From assembly GCF_030345715.1 (NCBI RefSeq), contig NZ_JAUASX010000021.1, forward strand, positions 1-64,000: DNA of 64,000 bases, read 5' to 3'. Shown here piece after piece: positions 34,242 to 42,616 of the stretch (positions are counted from its first letter, which is position 1; the number at the start of each line of letters is the position of its first letter). The notes under the pieces were generated by a model. The model made no database searches. It saw only the letters and a list, made by a program, of their open reading frames with translations, and had not been told where the DNA came from. The position numbers and the translations under genes were made by a program. This DNA comes from Solimonas sp. SE-A11 (GTDB lineage: Bacteria > Pseudomonadota > Gammaproteobacteria > Nevskiales > Nevskiaceae).

Positions 34242-34270
34242 CACCCCCCAATTCCCAAAGGAGTGATCCC

Positions 34271-34864
34271 ATGAAGAAGTCCCTGCTCGCCGCCGTCCTG
34301 CTATCTGCCGCCACGCTGACGGCGCAGGCCGCCGAGTCCACCTACAAGATCGACCCGACGCACACCTTCCCGACCTTCGAGATCAGCCACCTGGGCTTCT
34401 CCACCTTCCGCGGCCGCTTCGACAAGACCGAGGGCACCATCACCCTCGACACCGCCAAGAAGACCGGCAGCGTGGACGTGACGATCGACGCCAACTCGAT
34501 CTCCACCGGCGTGCCCAAGCTCGACGAGCACCTGAAGAACGAGGACTTCTTCGACACCAAGAAGTACCCGACGATCACCTTCAAGGGCAGCAAGTTCAAG
34601 TTCGACGGCGACAAGCTCGACGAAGTGACCGGCGAACTGACCATGCACGGTGTGACCAAGACGGTGACGCTGGACGTGGATGATTTCGTCTGCAAGCAGC
34701 ACCCGATGCTCGGCATCTGGGCCTGCGGCGCCAACCTGGAAACCAAGATCAAGCGCTCCGACTGGGGCATCAGCAAGTACTCGCCCAATGTCGGCGAGGA
34801 AGTGGAGCTGAAGATCGAGGTGGAAGCCCACCAGCAGAAGGATGGCGCCGGCAGCAAGCGCTGA
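34271..34864 (+). CDS. YceI-family periplasmic protein, second copy
   Basis: A 197-residue protein with a signal peptide (LLAAVLLSAATLTAQA). The start of the mature part, YKIDPTHTFPTFEISHLGFS, and GELTMHGVTKTVTLDVDDF are the canonical YceI core. It contains a Cys pair (FVCKQHP and WACGANL). AAAGGAGTGAT precedes the ATG. It is closer to canonical YceI than the preceding paralogue. The terminator at 34921 closes the operon. Confidence 0.92.
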   Translation: MKKSLLAAVLLSAATLTAQAAESTYKIDPTHTFPTFEISHLGFSTFRGRFDKTEGTITLDTAKKTGSVDVTIDANSISTGVPKLDEHLKNEDFFDTKKYPTITFKGSKFKFDGDKLDEVTGELTMHGVTKTVTLDVDDFVCKQHPMLGIWACGANLETKIKRSDWGISKYSPNVGEEVELKIEVEAHQQKDGAGSKR

Positions 34865-34920
34865 AGCAGCCTGTCAGTCCCCCCAGCACGGCCGTCCCCC
34901 CGACGGTCGTGCTTCGCCGG

Positions 34921-34950
34921 AGGAGCCGACGCAAGTCGGCTCCTTTTTTA
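34921..34950 (+). terminator. Terminator of the b561-yceI-yceI operon
   Basis: AGGAGCCGAC GCAA GTCGGCTCCT followed by TTTTTA. Confidence 0.88.
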
Positions 34951-34964
34951 TTGGCTTTTCTTTT

Positions 34965-35037
34965 GTGGGAGCGGCTGTCAGCCGCGATCCACGCCTGACT
35001 TGAAAAACCTCGTTCGCGGCTGTCAGCCGCTCCTACG
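34965..35037. repeat. REP-like inverted pair, family C
   Basis: GTGGGAGCGGCTGTCAGCCG and its inverted partner CGGCTGTCAGCCGCTCC enclose about 25 bases. Each copy is itself a hairpin. A single copy lies inside the aceF gene. Confidence 0.8.
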
Positions 35038-35040
35038 CTG

Positions 35041-35673
35041 TTATCTGAATTCCCCGCCGGAAATCCTTCCACCCTCATCCACCAGCGCGTGGAACCGGCT
35101 GCGATCCGCCCGGTAGTCCGTGGTCGCGATCTCGCCCGGCAGCACCAGCGCCACGTCCGGATAGCGCAGGCGGAATTCCGCCGGATCCGGCCGCGTGTCG
35201 ATGAAGTGGCGGAAGTCCACCATCTCCGCGTCGCTGACCTGGCCGCGATACGGTTCTTCCTTGGGCGTGTCCATGCCCATGCCACGACGCAGGCCCTTGC
35301 CCAGCACGCGGTTCACCAGGTTGATGGCGCCGTAGACCGTGTCCGCGGTCTGGTCGTGGATCGCACGCACCACGCGCGTGGTGTCGCGCGTCGCCGGTAT
35401 CGCCTCGAGGATGCCGAAGGGAATGCTGGCGATGCCGTGGTGGATGCCGCGCACCGTATCGGTGCCGATGCTGACGCCGCCTTCGGCCAGCTTCTGCACC
35501 TGCGCCAGCGTGCCCAGCGCGCGGCTGGTGTAGCCATAGTCACTGTGCCAGGCCTCGATCCGGCGCAGCTCGTGCCGCCACTCCAGCACCTCCTCGTGCA
35601 GGCGCAAGCCAGCCGCCAGCGTCCCGCACAGGGCCGCGGTGCTCAGCAGCGCCAGCACGAGTTCAAGGGGCAT
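35041..35673 (-). CDS. Hypothetical protein with a shared C-terminal domain
   Basis: A 210-residue protein with an N-terminal hydrophobic segment (LVLALLSTAALCGTLAAGL) and a helical middle (YTSRALGTLAQVQKLAEGG). The last 60 residues (VDFRHFIDTRPDPAEFRLRYPDV to GGRISGGEF) are clearly related to the C-terminus of the small lipoprotein encoded at 36034-36339. The domain is not one I recognise. It overlaps the preceding gene by 11 bases, so it is the third gene of the operon. Confidence 0.7.
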   Translation of the reverse strand: MPLELVLALLSTAALCGTLAAGLRLHEEVLEWRHELRRIEAWHSDYGYTSRALGTLAQVQKLAEGGVSIGTDTVRGIHHGIASIPFGILEAIPATRDTTRVVRAIHDQTADTVYGAINLVNRVLGKGLRRGMGMDTPKEEPYRGQVSDAEMVDFRHFIDTRPDPAEFRLRYPDVALVLPGEIATTDYRADRSRFHALVDEGGRISGGEFR

Positions 35674-36034
35674 GGTGCTGGCGCACCTCCGCCGTGACGC
35701 CGTGGCCCTTGAGCTCCTCGCGCACCATCTGCGCGGCGCGCTGGTAGACCAGGCGGCGCACCAGCGTGGGCGTGACGCTGCCCAGCGCGCCGGCCACCCA
35801 GGACTCCTTGGCGGCCAGCTCCATGGGGTTGAGGATCTCGATGGAGATCAGGCTGGGGCGCGAGGCGCTGACCAGCTCGAAGTTGCGTGCGGGATCGCCG
35901 GCCAGGTTCGGCGCCAGCTGCTGCAGTCGGCCGTGCAGGCGATGCTGCACGCGCCACAGGCGCAGGAACAGCAGGCCGAGCACGGCCGAAAGCAGTACGT
36001 TGAGCAACAGCAGGATCGTGACGAAGGCGCTCAT
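35663..36034 (-). CDS. Hypothetical membrane-anchored protein
   Basis: A 123-residue protein with one strong N-terminal helix (FVTILLLLNVLLSAVLGLLFL) and a charged soluble tail containing VSASRPSLISIEILNPMELA. The ATG overlaps the stop of the preceding lipoprotein gene by one base (TAATG), and its own 3' end overlaps the next gene. No family is recognised. Confidence 0.7.
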   Translation of the reverse strand: MSAFVTILLLLNVLLSAVLGLLFLRLWRVQHRLHGRLQQLAPNLAGDPARNFELVSASRPSLISIEILNPMELAAKESWVAGALGSVTPTLVRRLVYQRAAQMVREELKGHGVTAEVRQHHAP

Positions 36035-36339
36035 TACATGAACCGGCCGCCAGTGATGCGGCCCTCGGTGTCGGTTTCGGCGAAGTAGCGGCTGTTGTCG
36101 TGCCGGAACTCCTTGGTGGCAATGTCGCCGGGCATTACCAGCTTCACGTCCGGATAGTGCGTGCGGAACTGCTCCGGCGTCGGCCGGCCGGCGATGAAAC
36201 GCCCGAAGGCCTCGAGATCGGCGACCTTGCCGGGGACCGGCGCGGCGGTGGCTTCGGGCTGGTTCATGGGCTGGGCGCAGGCGGCGAGCTGGACACAGGC
36301 CCCCAGCAGCAGGCCGGACAGAAGGACGATCCGACGCAT
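36034..36339 (-). CDS. Small lipoprotein sharing a domain with the third gene of its operon
   Basis: A 101-residue protein with signal and lipobox-like sequence (LLGACVQLAAC). The mature part has AFGRFIAGRPTPEQFRTHYPDV, LVMPGDIATKEFRHDNSRYF and TDTEGRITGGRF. The same pattern ends the 210-residue protein at 35041-35673. It is first in a tight three-gene operon. Confidence 0.7.
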   Translation of the reverse strand: MRRIVLLSGLLLGACVQLAACAQPMNQPEATAAPVPGKVADLEAFGRFIAGRPTPEQFRTHYPDVKLVMPGDIATKEFRHDNSRYFAETDTEGRITGGRFM

Positions 36340-36372
36340 GGGTATTCCCCCGGATTGGTATGGGTGCCAGTT

Positions 36373-37386
36373 TTAGCGCATTTCCGGTTCCGCGGCACTG
36401 GCGGCGCCGCCCGACGGCACTGACGCCGGGAACAGCGTCACCGTCTGGCCCAGCTCCAGGGTCTGTACCTGGATCTCGGGCCGCTGCGCCATGCCCTCGA
36501 AGAAGCGGTCCAGGCGCACCACCAGGGGGAAGGGCCGCAGTGGCTGGTCCAGCGGCAGGGTGAAGTCGTCCCAATGCACCGGGATGACGCGCCGCGCGCC
36601 GACCGCGTCCACCGTCTCGCGCAGGTAGTCCGGCAGCTCGTCCACCAGCGCCACGCCGAGGAACACCAGGTCGGCACGCAGGCCGGCCAGGGCGCCCGGT
36701 TCCCAGCCGGCACTGCCGTGGTGCAGCACGTTGCCCTGCGGATGCTCCACCAGGATCGAATAGGTGCCACCGAGCTTGTAGTCCAGGTAATGCGCCGGCG
36801 TGTGCAGCGGCGCGGTGATGTCGCCGGTGGGGCGGCCGCCGCTGGCGCCAGCGTGGCGGCTGGCGATGAAACGGATGCGGAAGCGGCCCACCGTGATCAC
36901 CTGGCCCGGCTCGATGCGGCGGATGCGTCCATCCGGCAGACCGGCGCCGCGACCGATGTTGGCCGTGCTGGCGGAGCCCATCAGCATCGCGCCGGTGAGC
37001 TTGGCCACCACGCCGGCATCCATGCCGTGGTCGTAATGCGAGTGCGAGACCAGCACCGCATCGAGCTTGTCGATGCGCGCCGCCAGCAACGCCGCGGCAA
37101 TACGCGTTTCATCCGGCGCGATCGCACGGTTCAGCACCAGCGGCAGCAGGCCCTCGGGCCGGGTGAAGAAGGGATCGATCAGGATCGCGTGCTCGCCGTC
37201 GCGCAACAGCACGGCGCTGACGCCATACCAGGTGGCGGTGAGCGCGCCGGGCTGCGCGGCGGCCTCGTAGTGATGCGCGCGGTAGGCGTCCATGCCCGGC
37301 GCCTGCGTACGCAGCCAGGCCACGACCACGGCCAGCAGGCCCAGCAGCACCACGAGCGCGACCAGCAGCCGGCGCAGCAGTTTCAT
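36373..37386 (-). CDS. Membrane-anchored metallo-beta-lactamase-fold hydrolase
   Basis: A 337-residue protein with an N-terminal anchor (LLVALVVLLGLLAVVVAWL). The metal site SHSHYDHGMD (HxHxDH), LHHGSAGWEPG and the late PVHWDDFTL resemble NAPE-PLD/UlaG-type MBL hydrolases. The start at 37386 follows a G-rich stretch and begins with the anchor. The substrate is unknown; a phospholipid or N-acyl compound is possible by family. Confidence 0.8.
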   Translation of the reverse strand: MKLLRRLLVALVVLLGLLAVVVAWLRTQAPGMDAYRAHHYEAAAQPGALTATWYGVSAVLLRDGEHAILIDPFFTRPEGLLPLVLNRAIAPDETRIAAALLAARIDKLDAVLVSHSHYDHGMDAGVVAKLTGAMLMGSASTANIGRGAGLPDGRIRRIEPGQVITVGRFRIRFIASRHAGASGGRPTGDITAPLHTPAHYLDYKLGGTYSILVEHPQGNVLHHGSAGWEPGALAGLRADLVFLGVALVDELPDYLRETVDAVGARRVIPVHWDDFTLPLDQPLRPFPLVVRLDRFFEGMAQRPEIQVQTLELGQTVTLFPASVPSGGAASAAEPEMR

Positions 37387-37494
37387 GACATCGCCCCCGA
37401 ATCGAAGAGGCGACAGCATTCCATTGCCGCCGGCAGGCGGCAACCGGTTCACCGGATTGTCATGCGGCCCCGGCCCATGGGCCGGGGCCGGCGT

Positions 37495-38094
37495 TCAGAA
37501 GTCGCCGTAGCGCCGCTTCTTGCGGCCGCCACCCATCCAGGGCAGGACCAGGCCCAGCAGCACGCCGCCTCCAACCAGGCTAGCACCGGTGATCAACGTC
37601 TTGCGCTTGGCGCGCTCCACGTCGAAGCGCTGCTGCAGCGTGGCCGCGGAGCTCTGTAGCTCCGTGATGGTGGCCTTGAGCGACTCGTTCTCGCGTGCCA
37701 GCTCGAAGGCCGGCTTGGCCTGGCCCAGTTGCTGCTGCGCCGCCGTGAGTTCGCGCTCCAGGTTCTGCGCGCGCTTCTGCGCCGCGTCGAGATCCTGCTG
37801 CGCCTGCTGGTAGCGCTCCTTGGCCGCCGGCTGCGCGGAGAGGAAACGCGACGTCACCCAGCCTTCACGGCCGTCGGCGGTGCGGATGCGAGCGAAGCTC
37901 TCGGGTCCCAAAGACTCCAGCACGCTGACCTTGGCGCCGCTCTTGAGCACGCTCACGGAGGGCGCCTCGTTGCGCGGCTGCTGGCGCAGCGTCACGGTGA
38001 TGTCGTCGGAGATGTATTGCGGGCGTCCGGCCGATTGGGCGGATGCCAGTGCCGGCGCCAGCAGCGCGGCAGCGAGTAGTAACGTCCTTGTCAT
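37495..38094 (-). CDS. SH3-domain envelope protein, YgiM/TIGR04211-like
   Basis: A 199-residue protein with a signal peptide (LLLAAALLAPALASA), a bacterial SH3 domain (residues about 27-85, VTLRQQPRNEAPSVSVLKSG to REGWVTSRFLS), a long coiled coil (about 95-160) and one C-terminal membrane helix followed by a KKRR basic end. The same order is found in E. coli YgiM. It probably binds the cell wall. AceF lies 80 bases upstream. Confidence 0.85.
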   Translation of the reverse strand: MTRTLLLAAALLAPALASAQSAGRPQYISDDITVTLRQQPRNEAPSVSVLKSGAKVSVLESLGPESFARIRTADGREGWVTSRFLSAQPAAKERYQQAQQDLDAAQKRAQNLERELTAAQQQLGQAKPAFELARENESLKATITELQSSAATLQQRFDVERAKRKTLITGASLVGGGVLLGLVLPWMGGGRKKRRYGDF

Positions 38095-38174
38095 GGCCCA
38101 CCGAGTCTAGCAACGCAGCGGCGCGAAACAAATGATTTTCTTTCGCGCCGCTTCAGCGTTCGTTCAGCTTGCGC

Positions 38175-39824
38175 TCACAGCGCCAGCCGCCGCATGTCCG
38201 CCATCAACTTGCCCAGCGACACCACGAAGCGCGCCGCCGCGGCTCCGTCGATCACGCGGTGATCGTAGGACAGCGACAGCGGGCACATCAGGCGCGGCAC
38301 GAACTCCTTGCCATTCCACACCGGCTTCATCTGCGAGCGCGACACGCCGAGGATCGCCACCTCCGGCGCGTTGACGATCGGCGTGAAGTGGCTGCCGCCG
38401 ATGCCGCCCAGCGAGGAGATCGAGAAGCAGCCTCCGCGCATTTCGTCCGGCTTGAGCTTGCCGTCGCGTGCCTTCTTGGCCAGCTCGCCGCATTCGTTGG
38501 ACAACTGCACGATGCCCTTGGACCAGACGTCGCGCACCACCGGCACCACCAGGCCGTTGGGCGTGTCGGCGGCGAAGCCGATGTGGCAGTACTTCTTCAT
38601 CACCAGGCTTTCGCCGTCGGCCGACAGCGAGCTGTTGAACTCCGGGTACTGCTTCAGCACCGCGCCCACCGCCTTCATGATGAAGGGCAGCAGCGTCAGC
38701 TTGAGGTTCAGCTCCTCGCCCTGCGCCTTGCGGAAGGCCTCCAGCTCGGTGATGTCGGCCTCGTCGTTCTGCGTGACGTGCGGCACGTTGAGCCAGCTGC
38801 GGTGCAGGTGCGCGGCGGAAATCTTGCGGATGCGCGCCAGCGGCTTGTTCTCGATCTCGCCGTACAGCGAGAAGTCCTGCGCCGGGATCGGCGGGATGCC
38901 CGCACCGCCCGTGGTGGTGGCGGCCGCCGTTGGCGCCGCGCTGAGCCTGGCCTTGACGAAGGCCTGCACGTCCTCGATCACGATGCGTCCGCGCGGGCCG
39001 GAACCCTTCACCTGCGCGAGATCCACGCCGAGCTTGCGCGCGAACTGGCGCGTCGCCGGGCCGGCATAAGGCACGTCTCCGGTTTTCGTGGGAGCGGCTT
39101 CAGCCGCGATCTTTTGCGGAGCGGGCGCGGGTGCCGGCTTCGGCGACTCTGCGGCCACCTCGGGCTCGGTACGCTTCGGCGCGGGTGCCGCCTCGGCTTT
39201 CGCCTCGGTCGCGGCACCGCCATCACCTTCTAGTGTGCAGACGAGGTCGCCCTTGGACAGCTTGTCGCCGAGCTTCACCTTCAGCGCGCGCACGGTGCCG
39301 GCGGCGGGCGCGGGCACTTCCATGGTCGCCTTGTCGGACTCCAGCACCAGCAACGGCTGATCCTTCTCGACGCTGTCGCCGTCCGCGATCAGCAGCTCGA
39401 TCACCGGCACGTCCTTGCTGTCGCCGAGATCGGGGATGCGCACTTCCAGGCTGCCGCCGCCCTTGGCCGGCGTGGCGGGCACAGCGGCGGGGGCCTCGGA
39501 CTTCTTCGCGGGCGCGGCGTCCGCCGCGACCTTCTTCTCCGGCGCTGTCGCCGGCTTCGCTTCTGCTTTCGGCGCGGCGGCCGCAACGTCGCCCTCCAGC
39601 TGGCAGATCGCGGAGCCGGTGTTGAGCTTGTCGCCCACCTTCACCTGCAGCCCGCGCACGATGCCGGCGGCAGGCGCCGGCACTTCCATCGTCGCCTTGT
39701 CGGACTCCAGCACCAGCAGCGGCTGGTCCTTCTCCACCGCGTCACCGTCCTTCACCAGCAACTCGATCACCGGCACGTCGTGGCTGTCGCCGATGTCCGG
39801 AACCTTCACGTCAATGTTGGCCAT
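38175..39824 (-). CDS. aceF: Pyruvate dehydrogenase E2, dihydrolipoyl acetyltransferase
   Basis: A 549-residue E2 subunit. Two lipoyl domains carry ESDKATME at residues about 39-46 and 153-160, separated by Ala/Pro-rich linkers. A peripheral-subunit-binding domain follows (GPATRQFARKLGVDLAQVKG), then the catalytic core ending in SYDHRVIDGAAAARF with the active His. It transfers acetyl groups to CoA. It lies 12 bases after aceE. The linker just before the binding domain (near residues 238-246) is encoded by a REP-like sequence. Confidence 0.95.
   Translation of the reverse strand: MANIDVKVPDIGDSHDVPVIELLVKDGDAVEKDQPLLVLESDKATMEVPAPAAGIVRGLQVKVGDKLNTGSAICQLEGDVAAAAPKAEAKPATAPEKKVAADAAPAKKSEAPAAVPATPAKGGGSLEVRIPDLGDSKDVPVIELLIADGDSVEKDQPLLVLESDKATMEVPAPAAGTVRALKVKLGDKLSKGDLVCTLEGDGGAATEAKAEAAPAPKRTEPEVAAESPKPAPAPAPQKIAAEAAPTKTGDVPYAGPATRQFARKLGVDLAQVKGSGPRGRIVIEDVQAFVKARLSAAPTAAATTTGGAGIPPIPAQDFSLYGEIENKPLARIRKISAAHLHRSWLNVPHVTQNDEADITELEAFRKAQGEELNLKLTLLPFIMKAVGAVLKQYPEFNSSLSADGESLVMKKYCHIGFAADTPNGLVVPVVRDVWSKGIVQLSNECGELAKKARDGKLKPDEMRGGCFSISSLGGIGGSHFTPIVNAPEVAILGVSRSQMKPVWNGKEFVPRLMCPLSLSYDHRVIDGAAAARFVVSLGKLMADMRRLAL
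39088..39111. repeat. REP-like family C element within the aceF coding region
   Basis: GTGGGAGCGGCTTCAGCCGC and the bases after it match the intergenic copies at 34965 almost base for base. On the coding strand it is in frame and specifies KIAAEAAPT in the Ala-rich linker between lipoyl and subunit-binding domains. Confidence 0.75.
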
Positions 39825-39836
39825 GGCGGATATTCC

Positions 39837-42494
39837 TCAGACGGTCCAGGGAGCCGCGCGGTTGGGCTTGATGCCGTAGATCTTGATCGCCTGCGAGACG
39901 CGCTCGGCCGGCACCTGCTTGCGCTCGACCAGGGCCTTGAGCGCCTTGACCACGATCCAGCGGCGGTCCACCTCGAAGAAGTCGCGCAGGGCCGGGCGGT
40001 TGTCGCTGCGGCCGAAGCCGTCGGTTCCGAGCACGTGGTAGGGCATCGGCACGTAGGGGCGGATCTGCTCGGCGTAGGCGCGCACCCAGTCGGTGCTGGC
40101 GATGGCCGGTCCGCTCATGCCCTTGAGGCATTCCTCGACATAGCTGAGCTTGGGCTTGGCATCCGGGTGCAGCAGGTTCCAGCGCTCGGTCTCCATGCCG
40201 TCACGCGCCAGCTCGGTGAAGCTGGGCACGCTCCAGACGTCGGCGGTCACGCCCCATTCCTCCTTCAGCAGGTCGGCGGCGGCGATCACCTCGCGCAGGA
40301 TGCTGCCCGAGCCCAGCAGCTGCACGTGCTTTTCGGAAGGCTTCTCTTCCGAGCGCAGCAGATACATGCCACGGATGATGCCACTCTCGATGCCGGCCGG
40401 CATCGGTGGGTGTGTGTGGTTCTCGTTGTAGAGGCTGACGTAGTAGTAGAAGTCCTTCTGCTCGACGTACATCTCCTCCATGCCGTGCTGCAGGATCACC
40501 GCCAGCTCGTAGGCATAGGCAGGATCGTAGGAACGGCAGTTGGGGATCACCGCGGAGTAGATGTGGCTGTGGCCATCCTCATGCTGCAGGCCCTCGCCGT
40601 TGAGCGTGGTACGGCCGGCGGTGGCGCCAAGCAGGAAGCCGCGCGCACGCAAGTCACCCGCCGCCCAGGCCAGGTCGCCGATGCGCTGGAAGCCGAACAT
40701 CGAGTAGTAGATGTAGAAGGGCAGCAGCGGCGTGCCGTGGTTGGCGTAGGCCGTGGCGGCAGCCACCCAGGACGACATGGCGCCGGCCTCGGTGATGCCC
40801 TCTTCGAGAATCTGTCCCTTGATGTCTTCCTTGTAGTACGCCAGCTGGTCGGCGTCTTCCGGCGCGTACTTCTGGCCCACCACGGAATAGATGCCGAGCT
40901 GGCGGAACATGCCCTCCATGCCGAAGGTGCGCGCCTCGTCGGGGATGATCGGCACCACGCGTGGACCCACGTTCTTGTCGCGCAGCAGCGTCTGCAGGAA
41001 CTGCACGTAGGCCATCGTTGTGCTGATCTCGCGCTCGCCGGTGCCTTCCAGCAGGCGCTGGAAGTTGATCAGCGGCGGAATCTCCAGCTTGTCCTTGGTC
41101 GGTCGGCGCTGCGGCAGATAGCCGCCCAGCTCCTCGCGGCGCGCCTTGAGGTACTGGATCTCCGGTGAGTCCTCGGCCGGGCGATAGAACGGGATGTCGG
41201 CGAGGCGGTCGTCGGAGATCGGAATCTGGAAGCGGTCGCGGAACTTGCGCAGCGCATCCTCGCCCATCTTCTTCTGGGAGTGCGTGATGTTCTGGCCCTC
41301 GCCGGCCTCGCCCATGCCGTAGCCCTTCACGGTCTTGGCCAGGATCACGGTCGGCGAGCCGGTGTGCTTCACCGCCGCGGCATAGGCGGCGTAGACCTTG
41401 TGCGGATCATGGCCGCCGCGGTTCAGGCGGGCGACGTCGTCGTCCGACATGTTCTCGACCAGGCGCAGCGTCTCCGGCGTCTTGCCGAAGAAGTGCTCGC
41501 GCGTGTACCGGCCGCCCTTGGCCTTGTAGTTCTGGTACTCGCCGTCGACCGTCTCGTTCATGATCTCCATGAGCTTGCCGCTGGCATCCTGCGCCAGCAG
41601 CGCGTCCCAGGCCGCGCCCCAGACCACCTTGATCACGTTCCAGCCGGAGCCGCGGAAGATACCTTCCAGTTCCTGGATGATCTTGCCATTGCCGCGCACG
41701 GGGCCGTCGAGGCGCTGCAGGTTGCAGTTGACCACGAAGACCAGGTTATCGAGCTTCTCGCGCTCGGCGATGTCGATGGCGCCCAGGCTCTCCGGCTCGT
41801 CCATCTCGCCGTCGCCGCAGAAGCACCAGACCTTGCGGCCGGTCATGTCCTTGATCCCGCGGTTATGCAGGTACTTCATCAGCCGCGCCTGGTAGATCGC
41901 CATGATCGGGCCCAGGCCCATGCTCACGGTCGGCATCTGCCAGAAGTCAGGCATCAGCCAGGGATGCGGATAGGACGACAAGCCCTTGTCCAGCGCCTCC
42001 ATGCGGAAGCGTTTCAGGTCCTGCTCCGTCAGGCGCCCTTCGAGGAAGGCGCGCGAGTAGATGCCCGGCGTGACATGGCCCTGGATGTAGACCAGGTCGC
42101 CGCCCTGCGGATGGTCCGGACCCTTCCAGAAATGGTTGAAGCCGACGTCGTACAGGGTCGCGGAAGACGCGAAGCTGGCGATATGGCCACCGATGCCGGC
42201 GTGGTCGCGGTTGGCGTTGACCACCATGGCCATCGCGTTCCAGCGGATGATCGAGCGGATCTTCCACTCCAGCGAGTGGTCGCCGGGGGAGCGCTCCTCC
42301 ATGCCGACGGGGATCGTATTCAGGTAAGGCGTGTTGGCCGAATAGGGCAGGAACACGCCGCTGCGCCGAGCCTTTTGCTGCAAGGCATCAAGCAGCTGGT
42401 GCGCCCGCTCCGGGCCCGCGTGCTTGAGCACGGCCTCGAGCGACTCCAGCCATTCGGCGGTCTCGAGGGCGTCGATATCTTCGTTCTGTGCCAC
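39837..42494 (-). CDS. aceE: Pyruvate dehydrogenase E1, homodimeric type
   Basis: An 885-residue E1 aligned over its length with E. coli AceE. It includes HIASFASSATLYDVGFNHF, GDGEMDEPESLGAI (thiamine-diphosphate motif), NCNLQRLDGPVRGN, and DEARTFGMEGMFRQLGIY. The GTG at 42494 is chosen since GAGGAGCAGG precedes it and AQNEDIDALETAEWLESLE matches the family N-terminus; the ATG 69 bases upstream adds an unrelated leader. It decarboxylates pyruvate. The gene forms an operon with aceF. No lipoamide dehydrogenase is in the window. Confidence 0.96.
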   Translation of the reverse strand: MAQNEDIDALETAEWLESLEAVLKHAGPERAHQLLDALQQKARRSGVFLPYSANTPYLNTIPVGMEERSPGDHSLEWKIRSIIRWNAMAMVVNANRDHAGIGGHIASFASSATLYDVGFNHFWKGPDHPQGGDLVYIQGHVTPGIYSRAFLEGRLTEQDLKRFRMEALDKGLSSYPHPWLMPDFWQMPTVSMGLGPIMAIYQARLMKYLHNRGIKDMTGRKVWCFCGDGEMDEPESLGAIDIAEREKLDNLVFVVNCNLQRLDGPVRGNGKIIQELEGIFRGSGWNVIKVVWGAAWDALLAQDASGKLMEIMNETVDGEYQNYKAKGGRYTREHFFGKTPETLRLVENMSDDDVARLNRGGHDPHKVYAAYAAAVKHTGSPTVILAKTVKGYGMGEAGEGQNITHSQKKMGEDALRKFRDRFQIPISDDRLADIPFYRPAEDSPEIQYLKARREELGGYLPQRRPTKDKLEIPPLINFQRLLEGTGEREISTTMAYVQFLQTLLRDKNVGPRVVPIIPDEARTFGMEGMFRQLGIYSVVGQKYAPEDADQLAYYKEDIKGQILEEGITEAGAMSSWVAAATAYANHGTPLLPFYIYYSMFGFQRIGDLAWAAGDLRARGFLLGATAGRTTLNGEGLQHEDGHSHIYSAVIPNCRSYDPAYAYELAVILQHGMEEMYVEQKDFYYYVSLYNENHTHPPMPAGIESGIIRGMYLLRSEEKPSEKHVQLLGSGSILREVIAAADLLKEEWGVTADVWSVPSFTELARDGMETERWNLLHPDAKPKLSYVEECLKGMSGPAIASTDWVRAYAEQIRPYVPMPYHVLGTDGFGRSDNRPALRDFFEVDRRWIVVKALKALVERKQVPAERVSQAIKIYGIKPNRAAPWTV

Positions 42495-42560
42495 GGCCTG
42501 CTCCTCGCCTGCGTGGAAAGTCTGTTTTACCCAATCTGCGGGACTGTAGACAGTGGCTCT

Positions 42561-42579
42561 CATATATGTCCAATATATG
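42561..42579. promoter_or_regulatory. AT-rich inverted repeat between aceE and the lysR gene
   Basis: CATATAT GTCCA ATATATG lies in a 122-base divergent spacer whose AT content stands out. It is a plausible LysR-type site controlling its own gene and perhaps aceE. Confidence 0.5.
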
Positions 42580-42616
42580 AATCAGGCATTTGCCATACCC
42601 TATACATATACGTCCT

